Of a stretch of DNA of 33,628 nt, positions 6,923 through 16,100 are shown piece by piece. The first letter of the stretch is position 1, and each line of letters begins with the position of its first letter. Both the position numbers and the translations under genes were made by a program. The DNA is taken from positions 1-33,628 of the forward strand of contig CALXLX010000013.1 of assembly GCA_944389315.1 (NCBI GenBank), written 5' to 3'. Source of the stretch: an uncultured Opitutales bacterium. Its GTDB lineage: Bacteria > Verrucomicrobiota > Verrucomicrobiia > Opitutales > Intestinicryptomonadaceae. The notes beneath the pieces were generated by a model. The model did no database searches. It was not told the origin of the DNA and saw nothing but the letters and a program-made list of their open reading frames with translations.

Positions 6923-9268
6923 ATGACACCCGCGGAGGCAGAGTCTGAAATTCGCAAGCTTGAGGCGCTGGTGCTCAGGCACGAGGCGCTCTACCGCGCG
7001 GCCGTCCCGGAGATTTCCGACGCAGAGTTCGACGATATGATCTCGCGCCTCGCGGCGCTTGAGAGGGAGTATCCGCAGTTTGCCTCGGACAATTCTCCCA
7101 CGAAGCGCGTCGGGGACGATTCCGCCGAGGGCTTCAGGAAGGTGGAGCATCTTGCGCCCATGCTCAGCCTGGACAACACATTTTCCGCGGAGGAGCTGGA
7201 GGATTTCGACTCCAGGCTGCGCAGGTTTTTAAACTCAGGCGTTTCTTTGGAGTATGTCGTGGAGCCCAAGATAGACGGCTGCGGGATATCGGCAGTCTAC
7301 GAAAACGGCGCTCTCTCTAGGCTGCTTACCCGCGGCGACGGGCGCAGCGGCGACGACATCACCCGGAATTTGTATCTTTTCCGCGGAGCCATACCGCCGC
7401 GGCTTAAGGGAAGCTTCCCCGCAATTTTGGAGGTGCGCGGGGAGGCCTACATGACAAGGGGGGAGTTCGATCGCATACTTGAGGCAAAGCGCGCGGAGTT
7501 TGAGAAGAAGACCGACGCGGAGATATCCAAACAGAGGGAAAAACTTTCGGAGCTGATGCCCGAGGAGAGCGCCCAGAGGGAAATCGTAGAGGCGAAGATA
7601 GCGCGCCTGGAGGAGTCCCGCGAGAGGGCAAAGCGCATGTACGCAAATCCGCGCAACCTGACTGCTGGAACCTTGAAGCTGCTGGAAAAGCCGCCGGAGT
7701 CGAGGCGCCTAAACGCGGCGTTTTACTCTCTCGGAGAGGTGTCGGGAGGCGCTGCGGACACAATGACCAGGCAGTCGCAGCTCAGGGGGCTGTTGAACTC
7801 GTGGGGGCTGCCGACGGTAAATTGGGACAGGCGCGTTGCTGGAATAGAGGAGGTCCTAAAGGCCATAAACGAGCTTGACGAGCAGCGCAAGAGTTTCGGG
7901 TTCGACACTGACGGTGCGGTTGTAAAGCTCGACGATGTGGCCATGCAAAGGCGCGCGGGCTTTACCGCAAAGGCTCCGCGCTGGGCCATAGCCTGGAAGT
8001 ACAGGGCCCAGAGGCGCAAGACCATTCTTAAGGCGATAACGCTGCAGGTCGGGCGCACGGGCGCGGTCACTCCGGTGGCGGAGCTTCAGCCTGTGGAGAT
8101 ATCTGGCTCCGTGGTCTCCCGCGCGACATTGCACAATGCGGACGAAATTGCCCGCAAAGACATACGCGTGGGCGATTGCGTAGTTATAGAGAAGGCCGGG
8201 GAGATAATTCCCGCGGTTGTCGGGGTGGATTTGAACATGCGCCCTTCCGACAGCAAGCCCTATGCATTTCCGGACAAATGCCCCGTATGCTCTACTCCGC
8301 TTGTCAGGCCCGATGGGGAGGCCGTTTACAGGTGCCCCAATATAGGATGCCCTGCGCAGATAGAGCAAAGGCTCGTGCACTTTGCCTCCAGAAAGTGCAT
8401 GGACATAGACGGGTTGGGAGAGAAGGTTGTCTCGGCTCTATGCAAGTCGGGCGCGGTGAAATATCCGGCGGATATTTATTCCCTGAAGGTTGAGAATTTG
8501 CTTAAGGTTGGGGGATTCGCGCGGAAATCTGCCGAGAACCTTGTTGAGGCGATAGAGAAAAGCAAGGACGTGGATTTGTGGCGCCTGATTTTTGCATTGG
8601 GAATTTTCGACGTTGGCGAAAGCGCGGCGAAGGATTTTGCAAGGGCTTTCGGCAGTCTGGACGCCTTCGCAAGAGCCTCTAAAGAGGAGCTCATGCAGAT
8701 AGAGGGCGTCGGCGAGAAGATGAGCGACTCGGTCAGGGAATTTTTCGAGAGCCCCCACAATGCGGAGACCATAGAGGCTCTGCGCGCGGCGGGGGTGAAT
8801 TTCTCAAAGGTACAGAAAGCGGCTAAGGCGTCGACGGCGTTTACGGGCAAATCCTGCGCGCTCACGGGAACTTTGGAGTCCATGGGGCGAAACGAGGCCA
8901 AAGCTTTGCTGGAGAGCCTCGGGGCGAGGATTTCCTCCGATGTTTCCAAGAAGACGGACTTTCTTATATGCGGGCAGGGCGGCGGCTCAAAACTTAAGAA
9001 GGCGCAGTCCTTCGGGGTGAGAACGCTCAGCGAGGCGGAGTTTCTCGAGATGGTCTCGCAAGGGGCGGAACTGCCAAAATCTGAAGGCCCCGCGCGCGGC
9101 GGCGCCCCAGACGGAGCGCCTATGGGCAAGGCATCAATCAGCGCCGAGCCCGGAGCGGCCGAAACCAATGCCGATAGCATAGATTCCGCAAAGAATAATG
9201 CGTCCTCAAAGGGGGAAACTCCCCAGCCGAAAAGCCCCGCGGCGGGAGAGCAGCTGGAGCTTTTCTGA
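6923..9268 (+). CDS. ligA: NAD+-dependent DNA ligase LigA with insertion and clamp-motif tail
   Basis: LigA seals nicks during replication and repair. In order the 781 residues show domain Ia (1-70), the adenylation domain with Lys116 in KIDG, RGDG (137-140) and VRGE (171-174), the OB fold near 365-440, the four-cysteine zinc finger (Cys453, 456, 471, 476), helix-hairpin-helix repeats (about 495-630) and BRCT (about 639-711). Two things are unusual. There are about 40 extra, highly charged, probably coiled-coil residues between FDRIL (182-186) and YANPRN (239-244), where the E. coli enzyme has a short loop. There is also a 65-residue low-complexity tail after BRCT ending in QLELF (777-781), which resembles the bacterial sliding-clamp-binding pentapeptide. 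At 781 residues it is about 110 longer than E. coli LigA. Confidence 0.97.
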   Translation: MTPAEAESEIRKLEALVLRHEALYRAAVPEISDAEFDDMISRLAALEREYPQFASDNSPTKRVGDDSAEGFRKVEHLAPMLSLDNTFSAEELEDFDSRLRRFLNSGVSLEYVVEPKIDGCGISAVYENGALSRLLTRGDGRSGDDITRNLYLFRGAIPPRLKGSFPAILEVRGEAYMTRGEFDRILEAKRAEFEKKTDAEISKQREKLSELMPEESAQREIVEAKIARLEESRERAKRMYANPRNLTAGTLKLLEKPPESRRLNAAFYSLGEVSGGAADTMTRQSQLRGLLNSWGLPTVNWDRRVAGIEEVLKAINELDEQRKSFGFDTDGAVVKLDDVAMQRRAGFTAKAPRWAIAWKYRAQRRKTILKAITLQVGRTGAVTPVAELQPVEISGSVVSRATLHNADEIARKDIRVGDCVVIEKAGEIIPAVVGVDLNMRPSDSKPYAFPDKCPVCSTPLVRPDGEAVYRCPNIGCPAQIEQRLVHFASRKCMDIDGLGEKVVSALCKSGAVKYPADIYSLKVENLLKVGGFARKSAENLVEAIEKSKDVDLWRLIFALGIFDVGESAAKDFARAFGSLDAFARASKEELMQIEGVGEKMSDSVREFFESPHNAETIEALRAAGVNFSKVQKAAKASTAFTGKSCALTGTLESMGRNEAKALLESLGARISSDVSKKTDFLICGQGGGSKLKKAQSFGVRTLSEAEFLEMVSQGAELPKSEGPARGGAPDGAPMGKASISAEPGAAETNADSIDSAKNNASSKGETPQPKSPAAGEQLELF

Positions 9269-9293
9269 CCGCCGCATTTGAGGCGGCTTTCTT
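9269..9293 (+). terminator. weak hairpin after ligA
   Basis: CCGCC (9269-9273) can pair with GGCGG (9282-9286), followed by CTTTCTT. The stem is short and the T tract interrupted, so it is a plausible but weak terminator for the kinase-proA-ligA series. Confidence 0.4.
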
Positions 9294-9372
9294 GTCCTTC
9301 CCATGCTCGGCCGCTTATGCTGCGTTCTGCGGCGCGTTTTTTTGGGGACTTGGGCGCAAGAGGGGCGCTGGG

Positions 9373-11052
9373 CTACTTGAAAATCTTAAAATTTTTCGGG
9401 AGTATGCCGAGCTTTCTTATCTTGTAATTCATTATGCGCTCGGTCAGGTTAAGCTGGCGCGCGGCGGCGGCGGCGTTTCCCCAGTGGAGCTTCAGGGCTT
9501 CGGTGATTATCTCCCGCTCGAATCCGGAGAGCATGAGTTTGAAGTCGACGGTATCGTCGGGGTTTATCCTCGATGTTCCTGTCGATTGCCCGGTCTGGAG
9601 GCTCGGCGGCAGATTGTAGCCCGATATAACCCCGTCGGCGCTGAGCAGCACGGCGCGCTCGATGCAGTTTTCAAGCTCGCGCACGTTGCCCGGATAATGG
9701 TAGGCCATCAGCATGTTTATCGCGGGGGTGGATATTCTGGCTATCTTCTTGGCATATCTGGCGTTGTACTTTTCCAGGAAATGCTCCGCAAGAAGGATAA
9801 TGTCGCTGCCGCGTTCGCACAGGGGAGGGAGCGTTATGGTAAATACGCTGAGGCGATAGTACAAATCTTCGTCGAAAGCCCCCGATTTTAGCGCCTCGCC
9901 CGGCCTCCTGGACCAGACGCATATTATGCGCGTCTTTTCTGCCGCGCGCTTTCTGCCTTCGGAGTGCTCGTTCTCGGCCAGAAATTCCAAGAGGCGCAGC
10001 TGCATGTACCTTGAGATTTCTCCTATGCCGTCGAGGATTAACGTGCCGCCTGAAGCCTGCTCGAGCAGCCCCTCTAAGGCTTTAGGCTCCCGCCCTGAAG
10101 ATGATTTTCTCGAGCCGAAAAGCTCCGCCTCCAATATGCTGTCCGGCACGGACGCGCAGGACAGCTCCCTTACGGGCTTGCCCTTGTATTTGCCCGAAGA
10201 CGCTATCGCGCGGGCGACGAGCTTCTTGCCCGTGCCGGGCTCTCCCAATATCAGCACGGGGGCGTCGTTTTCGGAAACGCGGGCCATAAGCTCGAAGACC
10301 CTCTGCATTCCGCCGCAGTTGCCTACTATGTTCTCTGGCCGGAACTTGTCGTCGAGCCTCTGCCTGAGAGTCTTGTTCTCGGCAATGAGCTTGTCGCGCT
10401 CCTCGTGGTACAAATACAGCCCGCTAACGGCGTCGGCAAGTATGTTGGCGATGGTCTCTAGAAGGTGCAAGTCCCTCTCCAAATCGGAGTCCGGGGACAC
10501 CTCCCTGTCTATGCTCATAGTGCCTATGACCTCCCCGGCGTAGATTATGGGCACGCAAAGGAATGCGGTGGGCCTGCTTGCGTCGCGCGCGCGTGTGCGG
10601 TTGAGGAACTCGTCGCAGCGGGATATGTCGGGGACTATCATGCTCTTTGCGCTCTTTGCAACGCGCCCGGTGATGCCCTCTCCCATGCGGTAAACCCCGC
10701 GCTGCCTGGCGGAGTCGCTCAGCCCGTGCGAGGCCTCTAAGACAAGCAGATTTCCCTGCCTGAGGGTTATGGTTCCCCTCAAAAGCCCCATTTCCCTGAA
10801 CAGAATTTCCATGACCTCGTTCAACAGCAGGGATACGTTCTTTCTGCGCACTATCACCTTGCTTATCTGGTGGAGCACGGACATCTCCAAATTGTAGGGG
10901 TTGCGCTCTTTTGCCGCAAAAGTTTCCGAAAGGGCCGAGTCGAAGACGATAATCCCGTTCCTCTCCCTGCCGCCGGCAATATTCACCGCGCCCCCGCGCC
11001 TTTTTGGGGCGCAGGTGGTCTTTTTCTTTGCCTGCCGTGGATTGCGTTTCAT
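9373..11052 (-). CDS. NifA-type GAF-AAA+-Fis regulator with degenerate AAA+ motifs
   Basis: This 559-residue protein has the layout of NifA-like sigma-54 activators: a basic N-terminus, a GAF sensor domain (about 59-212), an AAA+ domain (about 245-470) and a Fis-type helix-turn-helix at the C-terminus (GNAAAAARQLNLTERIMNYKIRKLGI). Walker A is near normal (GEPGTGKK, 270-277). The GAFTGA loop that contacts sigma-54 is absent: after ELFGS comes SRKSSSGREP. The Walker B glutamate is glycine (LILDGIGE, Gly342), and sensor I TNR is WSR. The LYYRL and PGNVRELEN blocks remain. It may be a DNA-binding regulator working without sigma-54 or ATP hydrolysis, as TyrR-like relatives work without GAFTGA. ATG 11052 is chosen because AGGAGG (complement of 11059-11064) lies six bases upstream. 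Confidence 0.85.
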   Translation of the reverse strand: MKRNPRQAKKKTTCAPKRRGGAVNIAGGRERNGIIVFDSALSETFAAKERNPYNLEMSVLHQISKVIVRRKNVSLLLNEVMEILFREMGLLRGTITLRQGNLLVLEASHGLSDSARQRGVYRMGEGITGRVAKSAKSMIVPDISRCDEFLNRTRARDASRPTAFLCVPIIYAGEVIGTMSIDREVSPDSDLERDLHLLETIANILADAVSGLYLYHEERDKLIAENKTLRQRLDDKFRPENIVGNCGGMQRVFELMARVSENDAPVLILGEPGTGKKLVARAIASSGKYKGKPVRELSCASVPDSILEAELFGSRKSSSGREPKALEGLLEQASGGTLILDGIGEISRYMQLRLLEFLAENEHSEGRKRAAEKTRIICVWSRRPGEALKSGAFDEDLYYRLSVFTITLPPLCERGSDIILLAEHFLEKYNARYAKKIARISTPAINMLMAYHYPGNVRELENCIERAVLLSADGVISGYNLPPSLQTGQSTGTSRINPDDTVDFKLMLSGFEREIITEALKLHWGNAAAAARQLNLTERIMNYKIRKLGILPKNFKIFK

Positions 11053-11058
11053 CAGGGG

Positions 11059-11064
11059 CCTCCT
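11059..11064 (-). promoter_or_regulatory. strong Shine-Dalgarno that fixes the start of the NifA-like gene
   Basis: AGGAGG on the minus strand lies six bases before the ATG at 11050-11052. Most genes here have weak or no Shine-Dalgarno, so this decides against the longer open frame that begins at 11121. Confidence 0.75.
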
Positions 11065-11247
11065 ATGCCGCCGCAGTAGGAATTTTTTTCTAAAAGCTAC
11101 AAAAATGTATGTTTTTCTCAAGTAAAACTTTTCACTTTATTTCCGCAGCCGGGCTTTTTTCCGCCGGAGGCGGAAAATGTCTTCAGTCTTTTTTATCAAT
11201 CCGGGGATTTTGATTGCGCCCTGCTCCTCAAGAGCAGTTTATGCGGC

Positions 11248-11283
11248 AAAAAAAACCGCCCATATAGGGCGGCCCTTTTTTTT
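11248..11283 (-). terminator. bidirectional terminator downstream of the PepSY-like gene
   Basis: CCGCCC (11256-11261) and GGGCGG (11267-11272) form a perfect six-bp stem with a five-base loop. It is flanked by an A8 run on the left and a T8 run on the right, so it works as a classical intrinsic terminator in either direction. It lies 18 bases past the end of the minus-strand PepSY-like gene. Confidence 0.9.
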
Positions 11284-11301
11284 GCCTGAGAAATATTTTC
11301 A

Positions 11302-11742
11302 TTACATATCCATGCCCAGAAACTTGCCGTCCGGAGTGAATTTCAGCTCTATCCCGTTGGAAAGCTCGGCCTCGTATCCGTAGAGCTTCTTTTTGAACTC
11401 AACAATCTTCATATTGGCATAGTTCTTTGAAATGTAAGAAGATATCTCCGCCGGGATAAGAGACGGGTTTATGCCCGAAAACTTGTTCTCAAGCTCCTTG
11501 AGAGTGCCGTCGGGGAGGAATTTCAACTGTGTGCCGTCCGACAGGGCAACCTTGTAGTCTTCCACGGAGAGCATCTCCCTGTCTATCTTGATTCCCGAGA
11601 CCTTTGCCTGCGGGAAGTTCTTCGCCATGTAGGCGCGCGCCTGTTCGGGCAGTTTTGAAACGTCGGTGGTGTACTCGTCGGCGGCGCTCGCCGAACCCAT
11701 TATGGCTATGGACACCGCAAGCAAGCTCATCAGCTTTTTCAT
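11302..11742 (-). CDS. secreted PepSY-like (PF11396-type) small protein
   Basis: A 146-residue exported protein with signal peptide MKKLMSLLAVSIAIMGSASA, probably cut after ASA. The mature part is two related repeats of about 60 residues, each with a helix (LPEQARAYMAKNFPQAK; IPAEISSYISKNYANMK) and a beta hairpin ending in a GTQLKFLPDGTL or GIELKFTPDGKFL unit. This matches the putative beta-lactamase-inhibitor-like PepSY_like family found in Bacteroidota and related phyla, whose function is unknown. An in-frame ATG three codons upstream (11751) is equally possible. It is transcribed alone, from an AT-rich upstream region shared with the divergent membrane protein gene. Confidence 0.75.
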   Translation of the reverse strand: MKKLMSLLAVSIAIMGSASAADEYTTDVSKLPEQARAYMAKNFPQAKVSGIKIDREMLSVEDYKVALSDGTQLKFLPDGTLKELENKFSGINPSLIPAEISSYISKNYANMKIVEFKKKLYGYEAELSNGIELKFTPDGKFLGMDM

Positions 11743-11752
11743 GTTTGTCATA

Positions 11753-11953
11753 ATTTTTTTCGATTTATATTTATATGGGAACTTAACAAATTAAGAAAAA
11801 ATGCATTTTTTTCCTGATTTTGCAACTGATTTTTTCATCAATTTTTGAAAAATTTTTCCTACCGGACACGCATTGCCCGGACAAACGGCGTTTTTTTCAG
11901 AAATTTGCGGGGACGAATATCCTTGAGTGCGTGTCTATATTTTAACTATCTTG
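11753..11953. other. AT-rich divergent intergenic region with a 16-bp palindrome
   Basis: The region between two divergent genes is much richer in A and T than its surroundings. It holds the palindrome AAAAAATGCATTTTTT (11796-11811) and several A/T tracts. On the minus strand ATATAAATATAAAT (about 11765-11780), some 20 bases before the PepSY-like start, could serve as a -10 region, but I find no convincing -35 box. A promoter and regulator site here are likely but not resolvable by eye. Confidence 0.45.
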
Positions 11954-12958
11954 ATGAATGTAAATTTCACGATGCCTATAAAACGCCAGATTGAAAGGCT
12001 CAAGACCTTTGCGATGTTTCCTTTGGAGTTTCTGAGGTTACTGAGATGGGTTTTGCTCGGCGTTTTTATTCTGTCGGTTTTGCTTCTGATTAGGGGGATA
12101 GTTGCGGCGGCGTTTGCGCCTGCTTCGGCGTCGGCATCTTCGCATCCTTTGGCGGCTTTGTGCTGGCTTGTCGGAACAGCGATGCTTACATTTTTTGCGT
12201 TTTATGTATACAGGCACGGGGGGATAAAATCCGTATGGGGCGGCCCAAAGGACCTGTCGCAAAGAACGGACGACGCCGGAGGCGAGCCCGAGAGCGTAAG
12301 CCTGTCTTTCAGCGAGATAAAGGAGTCTTTGCCTGAGGACAAATGGATAGTTGCCACGGTCAAGGGCGCGCTTTCCGCCTCGGTGTGCGAGAAGCGCAGG
12401 GGCATAGCCTCCAGGCTTCTCGGGGACATAGAGTACAAGCTGCGCCGGCCCATAAACGTCTTGTACAATTATTACGTGGAGCTTTCCGACCCCAGGTTTT
12501 CGGCGGTTTTCGACAGGCGCGACGGCAAGCTGCAAATATCCGTGCCCGCTCTCAAGTTCGACGACGAGGGCATACGCCTTAAAGATCTTACGGAGTTCGA
12601 CATAACCACGGACAATTCCGAATTTTTCATACCCGCGTCTTTGAAGCGCGACATGCCCGCCCGCCTGAAGGCGGTATTGCAGGAAAACTACAAATTCAGC
12701 GGGAGGTCGTCGGTGAATCTGCGGCTGGCCATGCTCGACGCCCAAAAGAGCATAAGAAACCATGTAGAGAATCTGCTCTGGCAGAAGGGCGGATATTTGA
12801 GGGAGGATTCCCTCGTCGACTTCAAATGGCTTGCAACCCCTCCGGGAATAACCGACAGCCGGACGGATATTGAAGTTCAGGTTCTGCCCGCCGACGCGCG
12901 GGAGAATGTCTCCCGGGAACCGGAAACCGGGGCCGAAGACGGGAGCCTGCGCCCTTAG
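11954..12958 (+). CDS. orphan two-TM membrane protein with soluble domain
   Basis: I do not recognise this 334-residue protein. It has two predicted membrane helices near the N-terminus: a stretch starting LLRWVLLGVFILSVLLLI, then about 30 residues later LAALCWLVGTAMLTFFAFYVY. A soluble domain of roughly 240 residues of mixed alpha/beta character follows. The C-terminus is hydrophilic (EPETGAEDGSLRP). The start is uncertain: ATG 11954, ATG 11972 and GTG 11927 are in frame and none has a clear Shine-Dalgarno. It is followed by a likely terminator and then a large secreted protein on the same strand. Confidence 0.65.
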   Translation: MNVNFTMPIKRQIERLKTFAMFPLEFLRLLRWVLLGVFILSVLLLIRGIVAAAFAPASASASSHPLAALCWLVGTAMLTFFAFYVYRHGGIKSVWGGPKDLSQRTDDAGGEPESVSLSFSEIKESLPEDKWIVATVKGALSASVCEKRRGIASRLLGDIEYKLRRPINVLYNYYVELSDPRFSAVFDRRDGKLQISVPALKFDDEGIRLKDLTEFDITTDNSEFFIPASLKRDMPARLKAVLQENYKFSGRSSVNLRLAMLDAQKSIRNHVENLLWQKGGYLREDSLVDFKWLATPPGITDSRTDIEVQVLPADARENVSREPETGAEDGSLRP

Positions 12959-13000
12959 AAAACCAGGCGCCCATACCGCGCAAAGGTGGCATACTAGGCT

Positions 13001-13028
13001 CGGCATTGCGCTTTGCCGCCGTTTTTTA
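13001..13028 (+). terminator. probable terminator after the orphan membrane protein gene
   Basis: CGGCA (13001-13005) pairs with TGCCG (13014-13018) around an eight-base loop, and a T run follows two bases later (13021-13027). The short stem makes it moderate in strength. Confidence 0.55.
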
Positions 13029-13129
13029 ATGCTTTACAGGGGGCTGGTTTTATGTAGAAAATTTCCAAGTCCCTTCCATCCGGATTGGGGAAGGTTGCGT
13101 TACATTTTAAGATAAGAAAACATAAAGGT

Positions 13130-16100
13130 ATGAAAGACATTGCTCTCGGTTTGTTCTTTGCGTTTATTGCGGTGGTTTTGCCGCATTTGTCCCTGGCAGA
13201 CGGGGAGGGCAAGGAGGATACGTTCCTTCTGGAGACGAAGGAATTTCTCGACACCAAAGATTGGAATGTCGACGAAAGGCAAATAGAGAGCCAGTTTTCC
13301 TCCCAGGCGCCCTTCACCGTGTTGGATATACCGGAGGACAGGGTATATCATATATGGGCGCAGGGGTTGAATCTGCCGCAGCATCCGGCGGGCAGGGACT
13401 ATTTCAGGCTGATTGTAAACGGCGCGGACAAGCTCGACCCATTTTGCAACTACGGGGTCTCCGCCAAGAAGAAGGGCTATCCCAAGCCGGCAAACAGAAT
13501 GTTCAGGTGGCAGTATCTTGGCAAAATAGAGCTTCTTGCGGGCGAGAACTTCATAGAGATAGCGCCTATAGGCCAATATGTGCGGGCAAATGCGCTGCTG
13601 TTTAGCACAAATGTAAACACGAATCCGTATGCCATAGACCGCAATAAGCTAAAGCGGGAGCCTTTGGCGAAGAAGGGCTCCTACATAGACCTTAAGGATT
13701 TCGACTCCAGGGTTAAGACGCCGGAAAATCCAGAGCGCATAGGCGTTAAGAACGAGCGCATGGGTTTGTACTTCACGAAGAAGACGGGCATAGGGGGCAA
13801 AGACGTGTGGATAAGGAGCGTTGAGCTTTACGACAAGGAGGGAGGCAAGGCCTCCGTCTTCGAGTTTGACGACGAGTATTTCTTTGTGGGCAGGGAGCCT
13901 CTGCCGCCGCATTATTCCGACGGGTACTATTCGTTCTGGCAGCGCGAATCCCGCGCGCGCGAATATTCCTACAAGGGCAAGGACTATCTGCTCTCCTCCA
14001 GGGATATGAACCCGTATTCCTTCAATTCTATCGAGGTGTTGAGGCCCTCAAACGTGTCGCGCAAGGACGACAACACTCTAATTTTAAAGTTCCGCGACGG
14101 CGCGGAGGCCCAGATGGAGCTAATGGATGGCGCGCAGGCGGTAAAGGTGTCCTTCTCGTACGCGGTTCCCGCGGACGGTTATTACTCGGCCGGCTTTATG
14201 GGGTTTTCGCCGCTCGAAAAGGATAAAATAGACGCAGTTCAGCTGCCGCCGCTGTTTCAGAACAGATTTCTGATGACGACTCCCGTTCAGCTCGGCAACG
14301 CCATGGCTTCCCAGCCCTACGCCATGTTCCAGACGAATAAGGATGGAAAGAGCGCGGTATTCGGCATATCCGCAGACCCGTCTATATTCCCTGCTGACGA
14401 TTGGGGCGCTAAGGGAAAGTCGCTGTGCGCTTTTTCGCTCATGAATTCGCGCATGCAAAACCAGCTTGCGTTTTTCCAGCCCGTTCTCGGGGGGCCGAAC
14501 TCTCATATGAAAAAGGGCGGCGAGCTTAAGGCGGTTTTCTATTGCATCAGCATGCAGGGCGACTGGACCGACGCCGTCGAATTTGCAAACACGCGCATAT
14601 TCTCCGCCGGAAACATATTCCGCGAGCCGTACGAAGTCTCTTTTTCCGACGCCCTTTGCAATATCGCCAAGCTGCTTAAGTCCGAGCGCTACGGAGGCTG
14701 GGTGGGCCGCATGGGCGGCAGGTGGAACATAGAGCGGCCCATGTGGGTGACACAGTCGTCCCCGCTTGCGGAGATATCGCTGGCGCTGCTTACGGACGAC
14801 GAGGAGTGCTTCGCAAATATGGCCTTGCGCACCGTGGAGTTCGCCCTCAGCAGGAACAGTTCACACCTTATGCTCTCCGAGGCCTACGCCGCGCAGGCTG
14901 CGGGCAAGTCCCTGCTTGGGGGCGGGCCCAACGCGTTTTTCGACGCGGATTTCTACGCCTCGGCAAACGCGCTTTTGGGAGGGGGCAATCCGTGGGCCGG
15001 CGAGCTTGTCGCGGAGGCCTACAAGAAGATGCCCAATCCGTCGTGGCCGAGAGATTTCGGCATGTATCTTGCGACCGGCAATAAGGAGTATCTGGCCGCC
15101 GCGCGCGCCAGGGCCGACAGGGAACTTGAGTTTTTCGAGACGCAGGACCAGTTGCCCCACCTGCAGAATTTCGTCAACGTGTCCTTCTATTATTTCTGGT
15201 GGTATCTGAACGATCTTTACGAGGCCACAGGGGAAAAGAAATACCTCGACTATGCCCAGAGGGGCGCTTTCCACACTCTTACATGCCTGTGGAATTATCC
15301 GAATCCTCCGAAGGAGAGCGTTATATACAAGGGCAATATGTTCCAGGGGGTTCAGCATCTCTGGTGGCAGAACGGCACGGTCAACGAGCGCGAGGGCAGG
15401 CCGCTCAGGGAGGCTTTCAGGACGGTTTTCGAGGGAGCTCCGCTTGCGGACAAGTCGGGCAAAATCCGCGAAAATACGAAACTTCCCTCCTACTGCTATG
15501 TGATGCCGGAAAAGACGGTTGACGGGCTGAAGGTTTCCCGCATAGGCATGGGCATAGAGCAGCCCTCGAGCTATACGTCTACGGATTCCGTCGGCGCAAA
15601 CAGGCTGAACATACTCCATCCGTCGTGGGCGGCGGAGATGGAGGGCGTGTATAAGAACACGGGGCGCGACATAATAGACAAGTTTGCGCGCCATTCAATA
15701 GTCGGGCGCTTCGCCAACTATCCGGGCTATTACATAACCGACTACATAGACGCCCACATGACGGAGAACTACCCCTACGAGGGCATGGATTACACGAGCT
15801 TCTACTACCACCATATTCCCATCCATTTCGCGCAGAATATGGACTTTCTCATAAGCCAGATAGAATTGGCCAGCAGGGACAAGATAAAGTTTCCCTTCGT
15901 CAGGCAGCGCGGGTACGTGTGGTTTGTGGACAGGATATTCGGCCTGGGCGGAAAGGTATTCTCCGACGAGGGCTGCAGGCTTATACTCGACAAGGACATG
16001 GTCCGCGCAAACACGCCTAAAGTCAGCACAATCTCCGCGCGCGCAAACGATGGCATGTGGGTTTTGTTCGTAAACGACACCGCAAGCAAGGTGGATTTCA

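Noticed and set aside
14861..15694. 277-residue antisense open frame inside the large secreted protein gene
   Set aside because: Shadow of the sense frame: Arg/Leu/His-rich with no domain pattern and no start signal.
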